Source: Lachnospiraceae bacterium
Lineage (GTDB): Bacteria; Bacillota; Clostridia; Lachnospirales; Lachnospiraceae
Reading direction: 5' to 3'
Length of the DNA stretch: 64,000 nucleotides
NCBI GenBank assembly: GCA_910575445.1
Contig: CAJTFW010000004.1
Location: forward strand, 300,962-364,961
Within the stretch, counting starts at the first letter, position 1. Every line of letters starts with the position of its first letter. The translations under genes and the position numbers were made by a program. The notes beneath the pieces are model-generated. The model was not told the origin of the DNA. It searched no databases and worked only from the letters and a program-made list of their open reading frames with translations. Shown piece after piece: positions 41,228 through 48,764 of the stretch.

Positions 41228-43846
41228 TTAACCTTCATGATAAGCTTTGAGATAGATAGCTTTCATCTCGGACATCAACGGATATCTTGGATTTGCGCCA
41301 GTACACTGGTCGTTGAAGGCATTCTCTACCATCTCATCCAGAGTTGCCATGAAGTCTTCTTCCTTGATACCATATTCTTTGATAGTTCTCTTGATGCCAA
41401 CTTTCTCCTTCAAATCAGCGATTGCCTTAATGAAGTTCTCGAATACTTCGTCATCATTCTTGCCAGTGATGCCAACGAATCTTGCCATCTCGCAATATCT
41501 CTCTTTTGCATGTGGATATGGATACTGTGAGAAAGTTCCCATCTTCACTGGTGCTGGATCTGCATTGTAACGCATAACAAGCTCGATAAGCAGAGCGTTA
41601 GCAACACCGTGTGGCAGGTGATGATATGCACCTAATTTATGTGCCATAGAGTGGCAGATGCCAAGGAATGCATTTGCAAATGCCATACCAGCCATTGTAG
41701 AAGCATTTGCCATTCTCTCTCTTGCAACTGGGTCAGCAGCACCCTTGTCGTAAGCACGCTGCAGATAGGTGAAGATATTCTTCGTAGCCATCAGTGCAAG
41801 ACCATCGGTATAATCCGTAGCCATAATAGAAGCATATGCCTCTAATGCATGAGTCAGAGCGTCAATACCAGAAGCGCTGGTCAGACCCTTTGGCTGATTC
41901 ATCATAAAATCAGTATCGATAATTGCCATGTTCGGCAGTAACTCATAGTCAGCGATTGGCCACTTGGTACCTGTATCTGCATCGGTGATAATTGCAAACG
42001 GAGTTACCTCAGAACCTGTACCAGAAGAGGTTGGGATAGCAACGAACATTGCCTTCTCTCCCATCTTCGGGAATACATAGACTCTCTTACGGATATCCAT
42101 AAAGTCCATAGCCAGGTCTTCAAAGTTGCACTCAGGATGCTCATACATCAACCACATAATCTTACCAGCGTCCATAGAAGAACCGCCACCAAGAGCGATG
42201 ATAACATCTGGTTCAAATGCTTTCAGCTGCTCTAAACCTTTGCGAGCAATCTGAAGTGTTGGGTCTGGAGCTACCTCATAGAAGCAGGTATGCGTAATGC
42301 CCATATCATCTAACAAATCAGTAATTGCTTTTGTATATCCATTGGTATACAGGAATGTATCCGTAACAATGAAGGCTTTCTTCTTATTGTAATAGGTCTT
42401 TAGCTCATCCAATGCAACCGGGAGACAACCTTTCTTGAAATAAACCTTCTCAGGCGTACGGAACCAAAGCATATTTTCTCTCCTTTCAGCAACGGTCTTA
42501 ATATTAATCAGATGTTTTACATTGACGTTCTCTGATACAGAGTTTCCACCGTAAGAACCGCAACCAAGAGTAAGAGACGGAGCCAGTTTAAAGTTATAAA
42601 GGTCTCCAATACCACCCTGTGAAGAAGGTGTATTAACCAGAATACGGCAAGTCTTCATACGTGCTGCATGCTCTGCCATCTTCTCGGTCTCTGACGGATG
42701 GATGTACAGAGAAGAAGTATGGCCATATCCGCCATCTGCGATTAATTTCTCTGCCATATCCAGAGCGGTCTTGAAATCAGGAGCCTTGTAAAGTGCTAAT
42801 ACCGGAGAGAGTTTCTCATGTGCGAACGGTTCAGCAATATCTACCGAAGTTACTTCACCAATCAATATCTTGGTATCAGCTGGTACACTAAAGCCTGCAA
42901 TCTGTGCGATAGTTGCAGCTTTCTGACCTACAATCTTCGGATTAACCGTTCCAGCTTCTGTCAGAATTACTTTACGCACCATATCTAATTCTTCTTTATT
43001 CAGAATATGGCAGCCACGTTTCAAGAACTCTGCTCTAACTGCTGGATAGATATCTGCGATTGCAGTTACAGACTGCTCAGATGCACAAATCATACCATTA
43101 TCAAACGTCTTGGAATGGATAACAGAATATACGGCTGTCTGAATATCACAGCTGCTGTCCATAATAACTGGTACATTTCCAGGGCCTACGCCGATCGCCG
43201 GATGGCCAGAGGAGTAAGCTGCTTTTACCATACCAGGACCACCGGTTGCTAAGATAACGTCTACCGATTTCATAATCATATTGGACAGTTCGATGGTCGG
43301 CTCATCTACCCAACCGATGATTCCTTCTGGTGCGCCAGCTTTTACTGCTGCATCCAGAATAATCCTTGCTGCTTCTACGGTACATTTCTTTGCACGCGGA
43401 TGAGGGCTGATGATGATTGCGTTTCTGGTCTTCAGACAAATCAAGCACTTAAAGATTGCCGTAGAGGTTGGGTTTGTGGTCGGAATAACAGCACCAACAA
43501 GTCCCACTGGCTCAGCAATTTTCTTAATGCCAAAAGCTTTATCTTCTTCAATCACGCCAACAGTCTTAACCTTCTTATAGGCATTATACATATACTCAGC
43601 TGCATAGTGGTTCTTGATGACCTTATCTTCTACCACACCCATACCAGTCTCTTCGCATGCCATCTTTGCAAGCGGAATACGCTGTTTGTTAGCAGCCATT
43701 GCAGCTTCAAAAAAGATTTTGTCTACCTGCTCTTCGGTAAACGTAGCAAACTTTTTCTGCGCCTCTCTCATCGCAGCAATCTTTTCCTGCAGCAACTGCT
43801 CACTGGTCTTCTCTTCCGGTGCATTTTTTGCTTCCTGTTTTGCCAT
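41228..43846 (-). CDS. adhE: Bifunctional acetaldehyde-CoA/alcohol dehydrogenase
   Basis: The 872-residue fusion protein has an N-terminal CoA-acylating aldehyde dehydrogenase (about 1-440, catalytic Cys in DNGMICASEQS) and a C-terminal iron alcohol dehydrogenase. The latter carries GGGSSMDAGK, TPFAIITDAD, HALEAYASI and the metal-binding HSMAHKLGAYHHLPHG. It reduces acetyl-CoA to ethanol, reoxidising NADH in fermentation, and forms spirosomes in other species. It lies within the larger cotJC element. A TTGTGAAAT-like Rex half-site lies upstream near 44040-44053. Confidence 0.97.
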   Translation of the reverse strand: MAKQEAKNAPEEKTSEQLLQEKIAAMREAQKKFATFTEEQVDKIFFEAAMAANKQRIPLAKMACEETGMGVVEDKVIKNHYAAEYMYNAYKKVKTVGVIEEDKAFGIKKIAEPVGLVGAVIPTTNPTSTAIFKCLICLKTRNAIIISPHPRAKKCTVEAARIILDAAVKAGAPEGIIGWVDEPTIELSNMIMKSVDVILATGGPGMVKAAYSSGHPAIGVGPGNVPVIMDSSCDIQTAVYSVIHSKTFDNGMICASEQSVTAIADIYPAVRAEFLKRGCHILNKEELDMVRKVILTEAGTVNPKIVGQKAATIAQIAGFSVPADTKILIGEVTSVDIAEPFAHEKLSPVLALYKAPDFKTALDMAEKLIADGGYGHTSSLYIHPSETEKMAEHAARMKTCRILVNTPSSQGGIGDLYNFKLAPSLTLGCGSYGGNSVSENVNVKHLINIKTVAERRENMLWFRTPEKVYFKKGCLPVALDELKTYYNKKKAFIVTDTFLYTNGYTKAITDLLDDMGITHTCFYEVAPDPTLQIARKGLEQLKAFEPDVIIALGGGSSMDAGKIMWLMYEHPECNFEDLAMDFMDIRKRVYVFPKMGEKAMFVAIPTSSGTGSEVTPFAIITDADTGTKWPIADYELLPNMAIIDTDFMMNQPKGLTSASGIDALTHALEAYASIMATDYTDGLALMATKNIFTYLQRAYDKGAADPVARERMANASTMAGMAFANAFLGICHSMAHKLGAYHHLPHGVANALLIELVMRYNADPAPVKMGTFSQYPYPHAKERYCEMARFVGITGKNDDEVFENFIKAIADLKEKVGIKRTIKEYGIKEEDFMATLDEMVENAFNDQCTGANPRYPLMSEMKAIYLKAYHEG

Positions 43847-44080
43847 AAATATCCTCCTTTTATGAACTTTATATTTGATATACCAGAGTAAATTCCGGTA
43901 AACCTTCTAATAAATTATCAGTTACTTAACATTTTATGAACTTTTTATAAATTCCTCCTTTCTCAAACCACTAATTTATGCATATTGTATCACATAGTTT
44001 CTGAAAAGAAAAGCCCTTTTCACTAATTTCCATAATAAATAAATATTTCACAATTTTATTTATTGGTAATTTTTTCAAGT

Positions 44081-44113
44081 AAAAAAGCTGTAACATAGCG
44101 CTACAGCTTTTTT
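44081..44113 (-). terminator. Terminator after trkH
   Basis: AAAAAAGCTGTA pairs with TACAGCTTTTTT around nine bases. It lies three bases past the trkH stop codon. The 230 bases between it and adhE hold the adhE promoter region and nothing else identifiable. Confidence 0.85.
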
Positions 44114-44115
44114 CA

Positions 44116-45561
44116 CTATCCCCAACGTTTTTTGCGAAGGCCAAGAGTACATAAAATTAGCATCGGGAATATCTCTAGTCTTCCCGTTAACATATCCATA
44201 ATTAGAACCAATTTTGACAGATTAGAAAAGATGGAAAAATTCTGTGTAGGCCCTACAAGAGAGAGACCTGGGCCAATATTGTTAATGGTAGAAGCAACCG
44301 CGGTAAAATTTGTAATTGCATCAAAATTATCCAACGTAATAATTAAAAGAGACAATGTAAAAATCGCAATATAGGAAATCAAAAATACATTGATGGAGCG
44401 CAGCACTTCATGCTCTACCTGTTTTCCCTCAAAGCGGGTCTTATGTACGGTTCTTGGATGTATGATAAATGACAATTCTTTTTTGATAGTCTTTGCCAAA
44501 ATCGCAATACGGGATACTTTGATACCACCGCCGGTACTTCCTGCGCAGGCACCCACAAACATCAGAATCACCAAGATAGTTCTGGAAAATTCCGGCCAGA
44601 GTTCAAAGTCAATCGTGGAAAATCCAGTTGTTGTGATAATCGAAGCCACCTGAAAAGAAGCATGCAAAAGTGCATCCTTTACGCTATGGAACATCGAACA
44701 TATGTTTATTGTAATCAACAGAATGGATGCTCCGACAATTCCCAGATAGACGCGTGCTTCCTCACATTTTAACGCTTCCTTTAGACTTCCTGAATAGACC
44801 AGAAAGTAGACATTAAAATTGACGCCAAACAATAACATAAATACGGTCAGAATTATCTGCACCATCGCATTATAATCCCCTGCACTGCTGTTTAAGACAC
44901 CAAATCCTCCGGTTCCTGCCGTTGCAAATGCTAAATTAATCGAGTCAAACAGAGGGCATCCCGCGGCCACCAGTAAAATCATCTCAATAATGGTTAAAAA
45001 TAAATAGATAAGGTATAAAATCTTTGCTGTGCTTCGCACCTTTGGCACCAGCTTGCCAACCGAAGGCCCCGGACTCTCTGCCCGCATCAGATACATACTA
45101 GAAGCTCCTGCGATTGGCAAAATCGCAAGCATAAACACCAGAACCCCCATACCGCCAATCCAGTGCGAAAAACTTCTCCACATTAAAACGGAACGCGGCA
45201 AAATCTCCACATCTCCTAGAATCGTCGCGCCTGTGGTCGTAAACCCTGATACAATCTCAAAGAGCGCATCGATAGGATTGGGAAAATATCCGCTAAAATA
45301 CAGTGGAATCGCACCACAGATACTCATAACAATCCAGCAAAGCGCCACACTAACATATCCTTCAGACGAAAAAATCGTCACATTTTCCGGTCTCTTTCCT
45401 TTTAAAAGATAACCAAATACCACACAAAACAGCGCTGTCAAAAGAAATGCCCATAGACAGCTTTCCTGATAGAACAGCGCTGTCAAAGCCGGAACCAGCA
45501 AAATCGCAGCTTCTATCTGTACCAAATTTCCAATTATATAACCTATCATTCTGCGATTCAT
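44116..45561 (-). CDS. trkH: Potassium uptake membrane subunit TrkH
   Basis: The 481-residue protein has about ten membrane segments and four pore loops, for example SGFTTTGATIL, ATAGTGGFGVLN, ASIITTTGFSTID and ASTINNIGPGL. It forms the potassium channel of the Trk/Ktr system gated by TrkA. Its start overlaps the trkA stop by four bases. Both lie inside the larger cotJC element. The KdpD/KdpE-like system at 3-4.9 kb might respond to potassium, but no link is shown. Confidence 0.94.
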   Translation of the reverse strand: MNRRMIGYIIGNLVQIEAAILLVPALTALFYQESCLWAFLLTALFCVVFGYLLKGKRPENVTIFSSEGYVSVALCWIVMSICGAIPLYFSGYFPNPIDALFEIVSGFTTTGATILGDVEILPRSVLMWRSFSHWIGGMGVLVFMLAILPIAGASSMYLMRAESPGPSVGKLVPKVRSTAKILYLIYLFLTIIEMILLVAAGCPLFDSINLAFATAGTGGFGVLNSSAGDYNAMVQIILTVFMLLFGVNFNVYFLVYSGSLKEALKCEEARVYLGIVGASILLITINICSMFHSVKDALLHASFQVASIITTTGFSTIDFELWPEFSRTILVILMFVGACAGSTGGGIKVSRIAILAKTIKKELSFIIHPRTVHKTRFEGKQVEHEVLRSINVFLISYIAIFTLSLLIITLDNFDAITNFTAVASTINNIGPGLSLVGPTQNFSIFSNLSKLVLIMDMLTGRLEIFPMLILCTLGLRKKRWG

Positions 45562-46964
45562 GATTCACCTTCCGCCTTTGCCTGACGTGCCTGACTAGAA
45601 GCAGACTTGCTTAAAATATCATCAATATCCTTTAACTTTCCACAATCTGTTGTAATGATAATGACAGAGTCTCCTACCTGAAGGCAATCCTGTCCTTTTG
45701 GGATAATCACTTTTCCCTTTCTGTGGATAGCACATACCAGAAGATTGTCCTTTAATTCAAGCGCCTGAAGCGGCGTATCGGTTGTGCCTCCCTTTTCCTT
45801 TACCACAAACTCTAACGCTTCGGCCTTGCCATCTACCAGCCGATAGAGCGTCTCTACATTACTTCCAATGGAATTTTGCATGGCACGCACATACTGTAAA
45901 ATATTTTCAGCCGTAATATGCTTGGGATGAATAATACTGCCAATATCCAAAGTAGAGATAATATTGTCATATGTATTGTTGCTGATTTTGGTAATCTTTT
46001 TTCCTTTGCTCATACTCTTTGCGTAGAGAGAGAGCATCACATTTTCCTCATCCATATTGGTAAGCGCCACAAAGCCTTCTGCTTCTGCAAGTCCTTCCTC
46101 TTCTAGAAGTTCCTGGTCTGTCCCATCTCCATAGATAATCATTGCTTTTGGCAAAAGGTCGCAGAGTTTCTCACAGTTCTCCCGGTCCTTCTCGATAATC
46201 TTTACCTGAATTCCCATCTCCAAAAGCTTTTTCGCCAGATAAAATGCTGCTTTTCCGCCACCGATAATCATTGTATTTTTCACCTGGTTTGTCTCGATGC
46301 CAATCTGACGGAAAAATTTACTTGCGTTGACCGATGAAGCCACAATCGAGATAATATCATTGGTCTTAAGCTCTAGGTCACCGTCTGGAATCAATACTTC
46401 CTTACTGCGCTCAACCACACAGATTAAAACTTCGCATTTGGATAATATAGACAGTGTCTTTATCTTCTGGTTGCACAGAGGACTATCCTCGTTAAGTCGA
46501 AAACGAAGAAGTTCAATTCGGCCTCTTGCAAAAGTATCAATATCAATCGCCGATGGAAAACGAAGCAGCCTTGCCATCTCCATCGCCGCTGCCCACTCCG
46601 GGTTGATAATAAGGGAGAGTCCAAGTTCTTCCTTGATATGTTGAATCTCCTGGTGATAGACTGGATTTCTCACTCTGGCAATCGTCTGACAGTCGCCGGC
46701 CTTTTTGGCAATCAGGCAACTAAGAAGATTCACTTCGTCAGCATTGGTTACCGCAATCAGAAGGTCTGCTTTCCCAATCCCGGCCTCCTGCTGAATATTG
46801 TAACTTGCCACATTCCCAACGATTCCTCTGACATCCGCTGCATTGCTTGTATGTTGTACAACGTCGGAATCCTCATCAATCACTGTGATATCATGTCCCT
46901 CTCGGCTTAACTGCTCAGCTAGTACACTTCCTACCTTTCCGCAGCCTGCAACGATAATATTCAT
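45558..46964 (-). CDS. trkA: Trk potassium uptake regulatory subunit TrkA
   Basis: The 468-residue cytosolic protein has two Rossmann NAD/ATP-binding halves (MNIIVAGCGKVGSVLAEQL at the start, and TMIIGGGKAAFYLAKKLL near residue 235), each followed by a TrkA-C domain. It gates TrkH in response to nucleotides. ATG 46964 is preceded by AGAGGAG; the frame extends to 46985. Only 90 bases separate it from the right end of the cotJC element, so its promoter must lie in or beyond that short stretch. Confidence 0.93.
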   Translation of the reverse strand: MNIIVAGCGKVGSVLAEQLSREGHDITVIDEDSDVVQHTSNAADVRGIVGNVASYNIQQEAGIGKADLLIAVTNADEVNLLSCLIAKKAGDCQTIARVRNPVYHQEIQHIKEELGLSLIINPEWAAAMEMARLLRFPSAIDIDTFARGRIELLRFRLNEDSPLCNQKIKTLSILSKCEVLICVVERSKEVLIPDGDLELKTNDIISIVASSVNASKFFRQIGIETNQVKNTMIIGGGKAAFYLAKKLLEMGIQVKIIEKDRENCEKLCDLLPKAMIIYGDGTDQELLEEEGLAEAEGFVALTNMDEENVMLSLYAKSMSKGKKITKISNNTYDNIISTLDIGSIIHPKHITAENILQYVRAMQNSIGSNVETLYRLVDGKAEALEFVVKEKGGTTDTPLQALELKDNLLVCAIHRKGKVIIPKGQDCLQVGDSVIIITTDCGKLKDIDDILSKSASSQARQAKAEGES

Positions 46965-47053
46965 CTTTTCTTTTGCTCCTCTCACAACGTGAAAATATAC
47001 TTATTTTACTATAGCACTCTGTGCTCAAAACCGCAAGCTTACTTTGGCAATTT

Positions 47054-47148
47054 GGTCCTCCAAACTGCGTAATGATAAGCTGCGCAAGTTTGGGGTCTGG
47101 ATTTTTAATATTGATTGGATATTCCAGTCTTTTTTCATAATTCCACAT
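47054..47148 (-). CDS. cotJC: CotJC, segment 1 of 3 (N-terminal, with start codon)
   Basis: ATG 47148 directly follows the cotJB stop (TAGATG), and GGGGGAG lies upstream. The frame reads MWNYEKRLEYPINIKNPDP and then KLAQLIITQFGGP, the canonical CotJC start. After the GGAGGACC repeat (47061-47054) it runs into element DNA (NCQSKLAV...) and loses all similarity. Joined to segments 2 and 3 it gives a 211-residue CotJC, a normal length. Translation from unrearranged DNA would give a truncated chimera ending about 46915. Confidence 0.88.
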
Positions 47149-47418
47149 CTAGCAGGCTCCCCCTTCCCATGGCCATGGATTATTGACCCACTCCCATTTT
47201 TTACGGCTTCCCTTTGCGGTATCGACCGTAAGGGGGCCAAACATCGAGGCATAATCCTCAAGTGCTTGATTTCTCAGACGGCTGTACTCCTGAAAATATG
47301 CTAAAGCTGCTGCATCGTCCGGGTGTGTGTCCAGATACAGATTTGCCTCTGTCACAGCAAAACTGACCATATTTACCCACTGCAACATCTGCTGCCTAGT
47401 TGGCGCTTTCTGTGCCAT
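47149..47418 (-). CDS. cotJB: Spore coat protein CotJB
   Basis: The 89-residue protein has the CotJB pattern RQQMLQWVNMVSFAVTEANLYLDTHPDD and ends with the tryptophan-rich WEWVNNPWPWEGGAC. ATG 47418 overlaps the cotJA stop (TAATG), and GAGGAGG lies nine bases upstream. CotJB is a small inner-coat protein made in the mother cell with CotJA and CotJC. Confidence 0.93.
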   Translation of the reverse strand: MAQKAPTRQQMLQWVNMVSFAVTEANLYLDTHPDDAAALAYFQEYSRLRNQALEDYASMFGPLTVDTAKGSRKKWEWVNNPWPWEGGAC

Positions 47419-47618
47419 TATCTGCATCCTCCTCTCACACCAAGAAATGGTTTGTTAAGTTCCGGGAAAATGGTTCCAATTGGCAAACCCTTTTCCAAAT
47501 CGTATACCGTATTCCAGCGCTGCCATGGCACATACGCCATCGCAACCGGAAAATTATCTGGCCTGCCAAAGCCTGGCCCTTGTGGTCTAGAAGGTGAAAA
47601 TCTCTGATAATCTTCCAA
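47418..47618 (-). CDS. cotJA: Spore coat protein CotJA
   Basis: The 66-residue protein carries VAMAYVPWQRWNTVYDLEKGLPIGTIFPELNKPF, the CotJA signature. It starts at TTG 47618 behind AAAGGA. It heads the cotJABC operon, whose third gene is interrupted. A sporulation sigma-factor promoter should lie between 47619 and 47700, but I could not recognise one with confidence. Confidence 0.9.
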   Translation of the reverse strand: MEDYQRFSPSRPQGPGFGRPDNFPVAMAYVPWQRWNTVYDLEKGLPIGTIFPELNKPFLGVRGGCR

Positions 47619-47700
47619 TTTTCGTAATCCTTTCTCTGTTTTCCTTCTCTTTATCCTATGTTCTGACAGCCCATTCGGTTCGCACAGCAGACAAGAAAGA

Positions 47701-47727
47701 GCCGCCAGAATGGTATCTTCTGACGGC
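47701..47727 (-). terminator. Terminator after the rhomboid-like gene
   Basis: GCCGTCAGAA pairs with TTCTGGCGGC on the minus strand, followed by TCTTTCTTGT. It separates the rhomboid-like gene from cotJA. Confidence 0.75.
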
Positions 47728-47748
47728 TTGCTTTACCTTTGATTCTCT

Positions 47749-48618
47749 CTATTTTCGGTGTTCATGAGTAAACAGATGGTCCTGGCAATATTCATAATTT
47801 CCGGTACATTTGGAGCAGAAACGAAATTCTAAGTCTTCTGCGTCTTTCTCTGTACGTCCACAGACTGCACAGCGATGATGTGCACTTTTTACCACTGCGG
47901 TCCTGACCTTTTTCTCATAGCTTCTGCGCCTTTTTAAGCCTTTTGGAGAAAATTTATTTCTGCGCATCGCGAAGAAAAAGATAATAAAGTTTAGAAAGGA
48001 TACCAGCGCTGCCACACTGTTCGCTGGAAGTGCAATAATCCCAAAACTTACAAGGGAATACCAGATATCACTTCGCATTGGCACAATAAAGCCTGCTACG
48101 ATTGTGATAAGAAAATATAATCCGTTGGCATAGCCTAGATATTTGCATTTGATGGGAAGGATAAAAAACAGCAAAAACTGCACATCTGGAAATAGCGCTG
48201 CAAATGCAAAAAACAGCGACATATTTAAGTACATTGTCCCATAGGACAGATTCAACCCTGTCACCAGATAGATAAGCAGACAGACCAGCACATGTAAAAA
48301 AAGCCCTGAGAAAAAGTAAAGATTAAATTTAAAAGCTCCCCACTGATATTCAAGCATCTTCCCAATCATATAGTACAAATACAGAGAAAAGAAGATAAAT
48401 AAAAAGCTTCCTGTTGGCGGCTGAATAATAAAGGTGAAAATCCTCCACACTTCTCCTCTTAGAATCGCTGCAGCATCCAGTGCCAGGTACTCATAATAAA
48501 GACCTGGTGACATCACTTGCACCACAAATCCCAAAGCGTACAGTATAATAACATAATACATTAAATTAGGAATCGCATACCTCCCAAACCTGCGTTCCAT
48601 CCGGTCTATCCATCTCAT
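47749..48618 (-). CDS. Rhomboid-like multi-spanning membrane protein with zinc ribbon tail
   Basis: The 289-residue protein has about six membrane segments and a rhomboid-like layout (GEVWRIFTFIIQPP, then YYMIGKMLEYQWGAFKFNLYFFSG). The expected catalytic Gly-x-Ser in the fourth helix is not evident (it has YGTMYLNMS), so protease activity is doubtful. The C-terminal about 50 residues carry CAVCGRTEKDAE...FCSKC, a zinc ribbon. ATG 48618 follows AAAGGG; an upstream in-frame ATG at 48639 lacks a site. Confidence 0.75.
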   Translation of the reverse strand: MRWIDRMERRFGRYAIPNLMYYVIILYALGFVVQVMSPGLYYEYLALDAAAILRGEVWRIFTFIIQPPTGSFLFIFFSLYLYYMIGKMLEYQWGAFKFNLYFFSGLFLHVLVCLLIYLVTGLNLSYGTMYLNMSLFFAFAALFPDVQFLLFFILPIKCKYLGYANGLYFLITIVAGFIVPMRSDIWYSLVSFGIIALPANSVAALVSFLNFIIFFFAMRRNKFSPKGLKRRRSYEKKVRTAVVKSAHHRCAVCGRTEKDAEDLEFRFCSKCTGNYEYCQDHLFTHEHRK

Positions 48619-48730
48619 AAAAATACCCTTTCTCTCCATCCAATCTCGTATTTCATCCGAATACGCTTATTATAATTTTTCCTACCCCTTTTGTCAACGC
48701 TCCCTTTTTTGAATCTTAACACGATATTTA

Positions 48731-48759
48731 TGGACTCTCTTTTACGCTTCTCATATAAT
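48731..48759 (+). promoter_or_regulatory. Promoter immediately before the activase gene (possibly leaderless mRNA)
   Basis: TATAAT at 48754-48759 with TGGACT 17 bases upstream forms a promoter whose expected start (about 48766) coincides with the ATG at 48765. No ribosome-binding site precedes that ATG. Confidence 0.5.
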
Positions 48760-48764
48760 ATAGC

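Larger units (their letters stand above)
39463..47061. mobile_element. Larger serine-recombinase element (7591 bp) inside cotJC, carrying adhE and trkHA
   Basis: The repeat GGTCCTCC at 39463-39470 and 47054-47061 bounds the interval, and fusing the two copies restores the CotJC frame (TQF-GGP-DGEL). The element-side flanks form an imperfect dyad around the core (CTTTAGAGATTGG against CCAAATTGCCAAAG). Contents from the left end are a 70-residue divergent ORF, a serine recombinase, adhE, trkH and trkA. Such central metabolic cargo is unusual. The region could have been captured by the element, or the element could have gained DNA after insertion. Confidence 0.75.

Noticed and set aside
43847..44080. 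Rex operator upstream of adhE
   Set aside because: Only a TTGTGAAAT-like half-site is visible, without a convincing second half, so it is mentioned with adhE but not annotated as a site.
46915..47054. Continuation of the CotJC N-terminal frame into element DNA (NCQSKLAV...)
   Set aside because: Similarity to CotJC stops exactly at the direct repeat; the continuation is read-through into the element, not a natural C-terminus.
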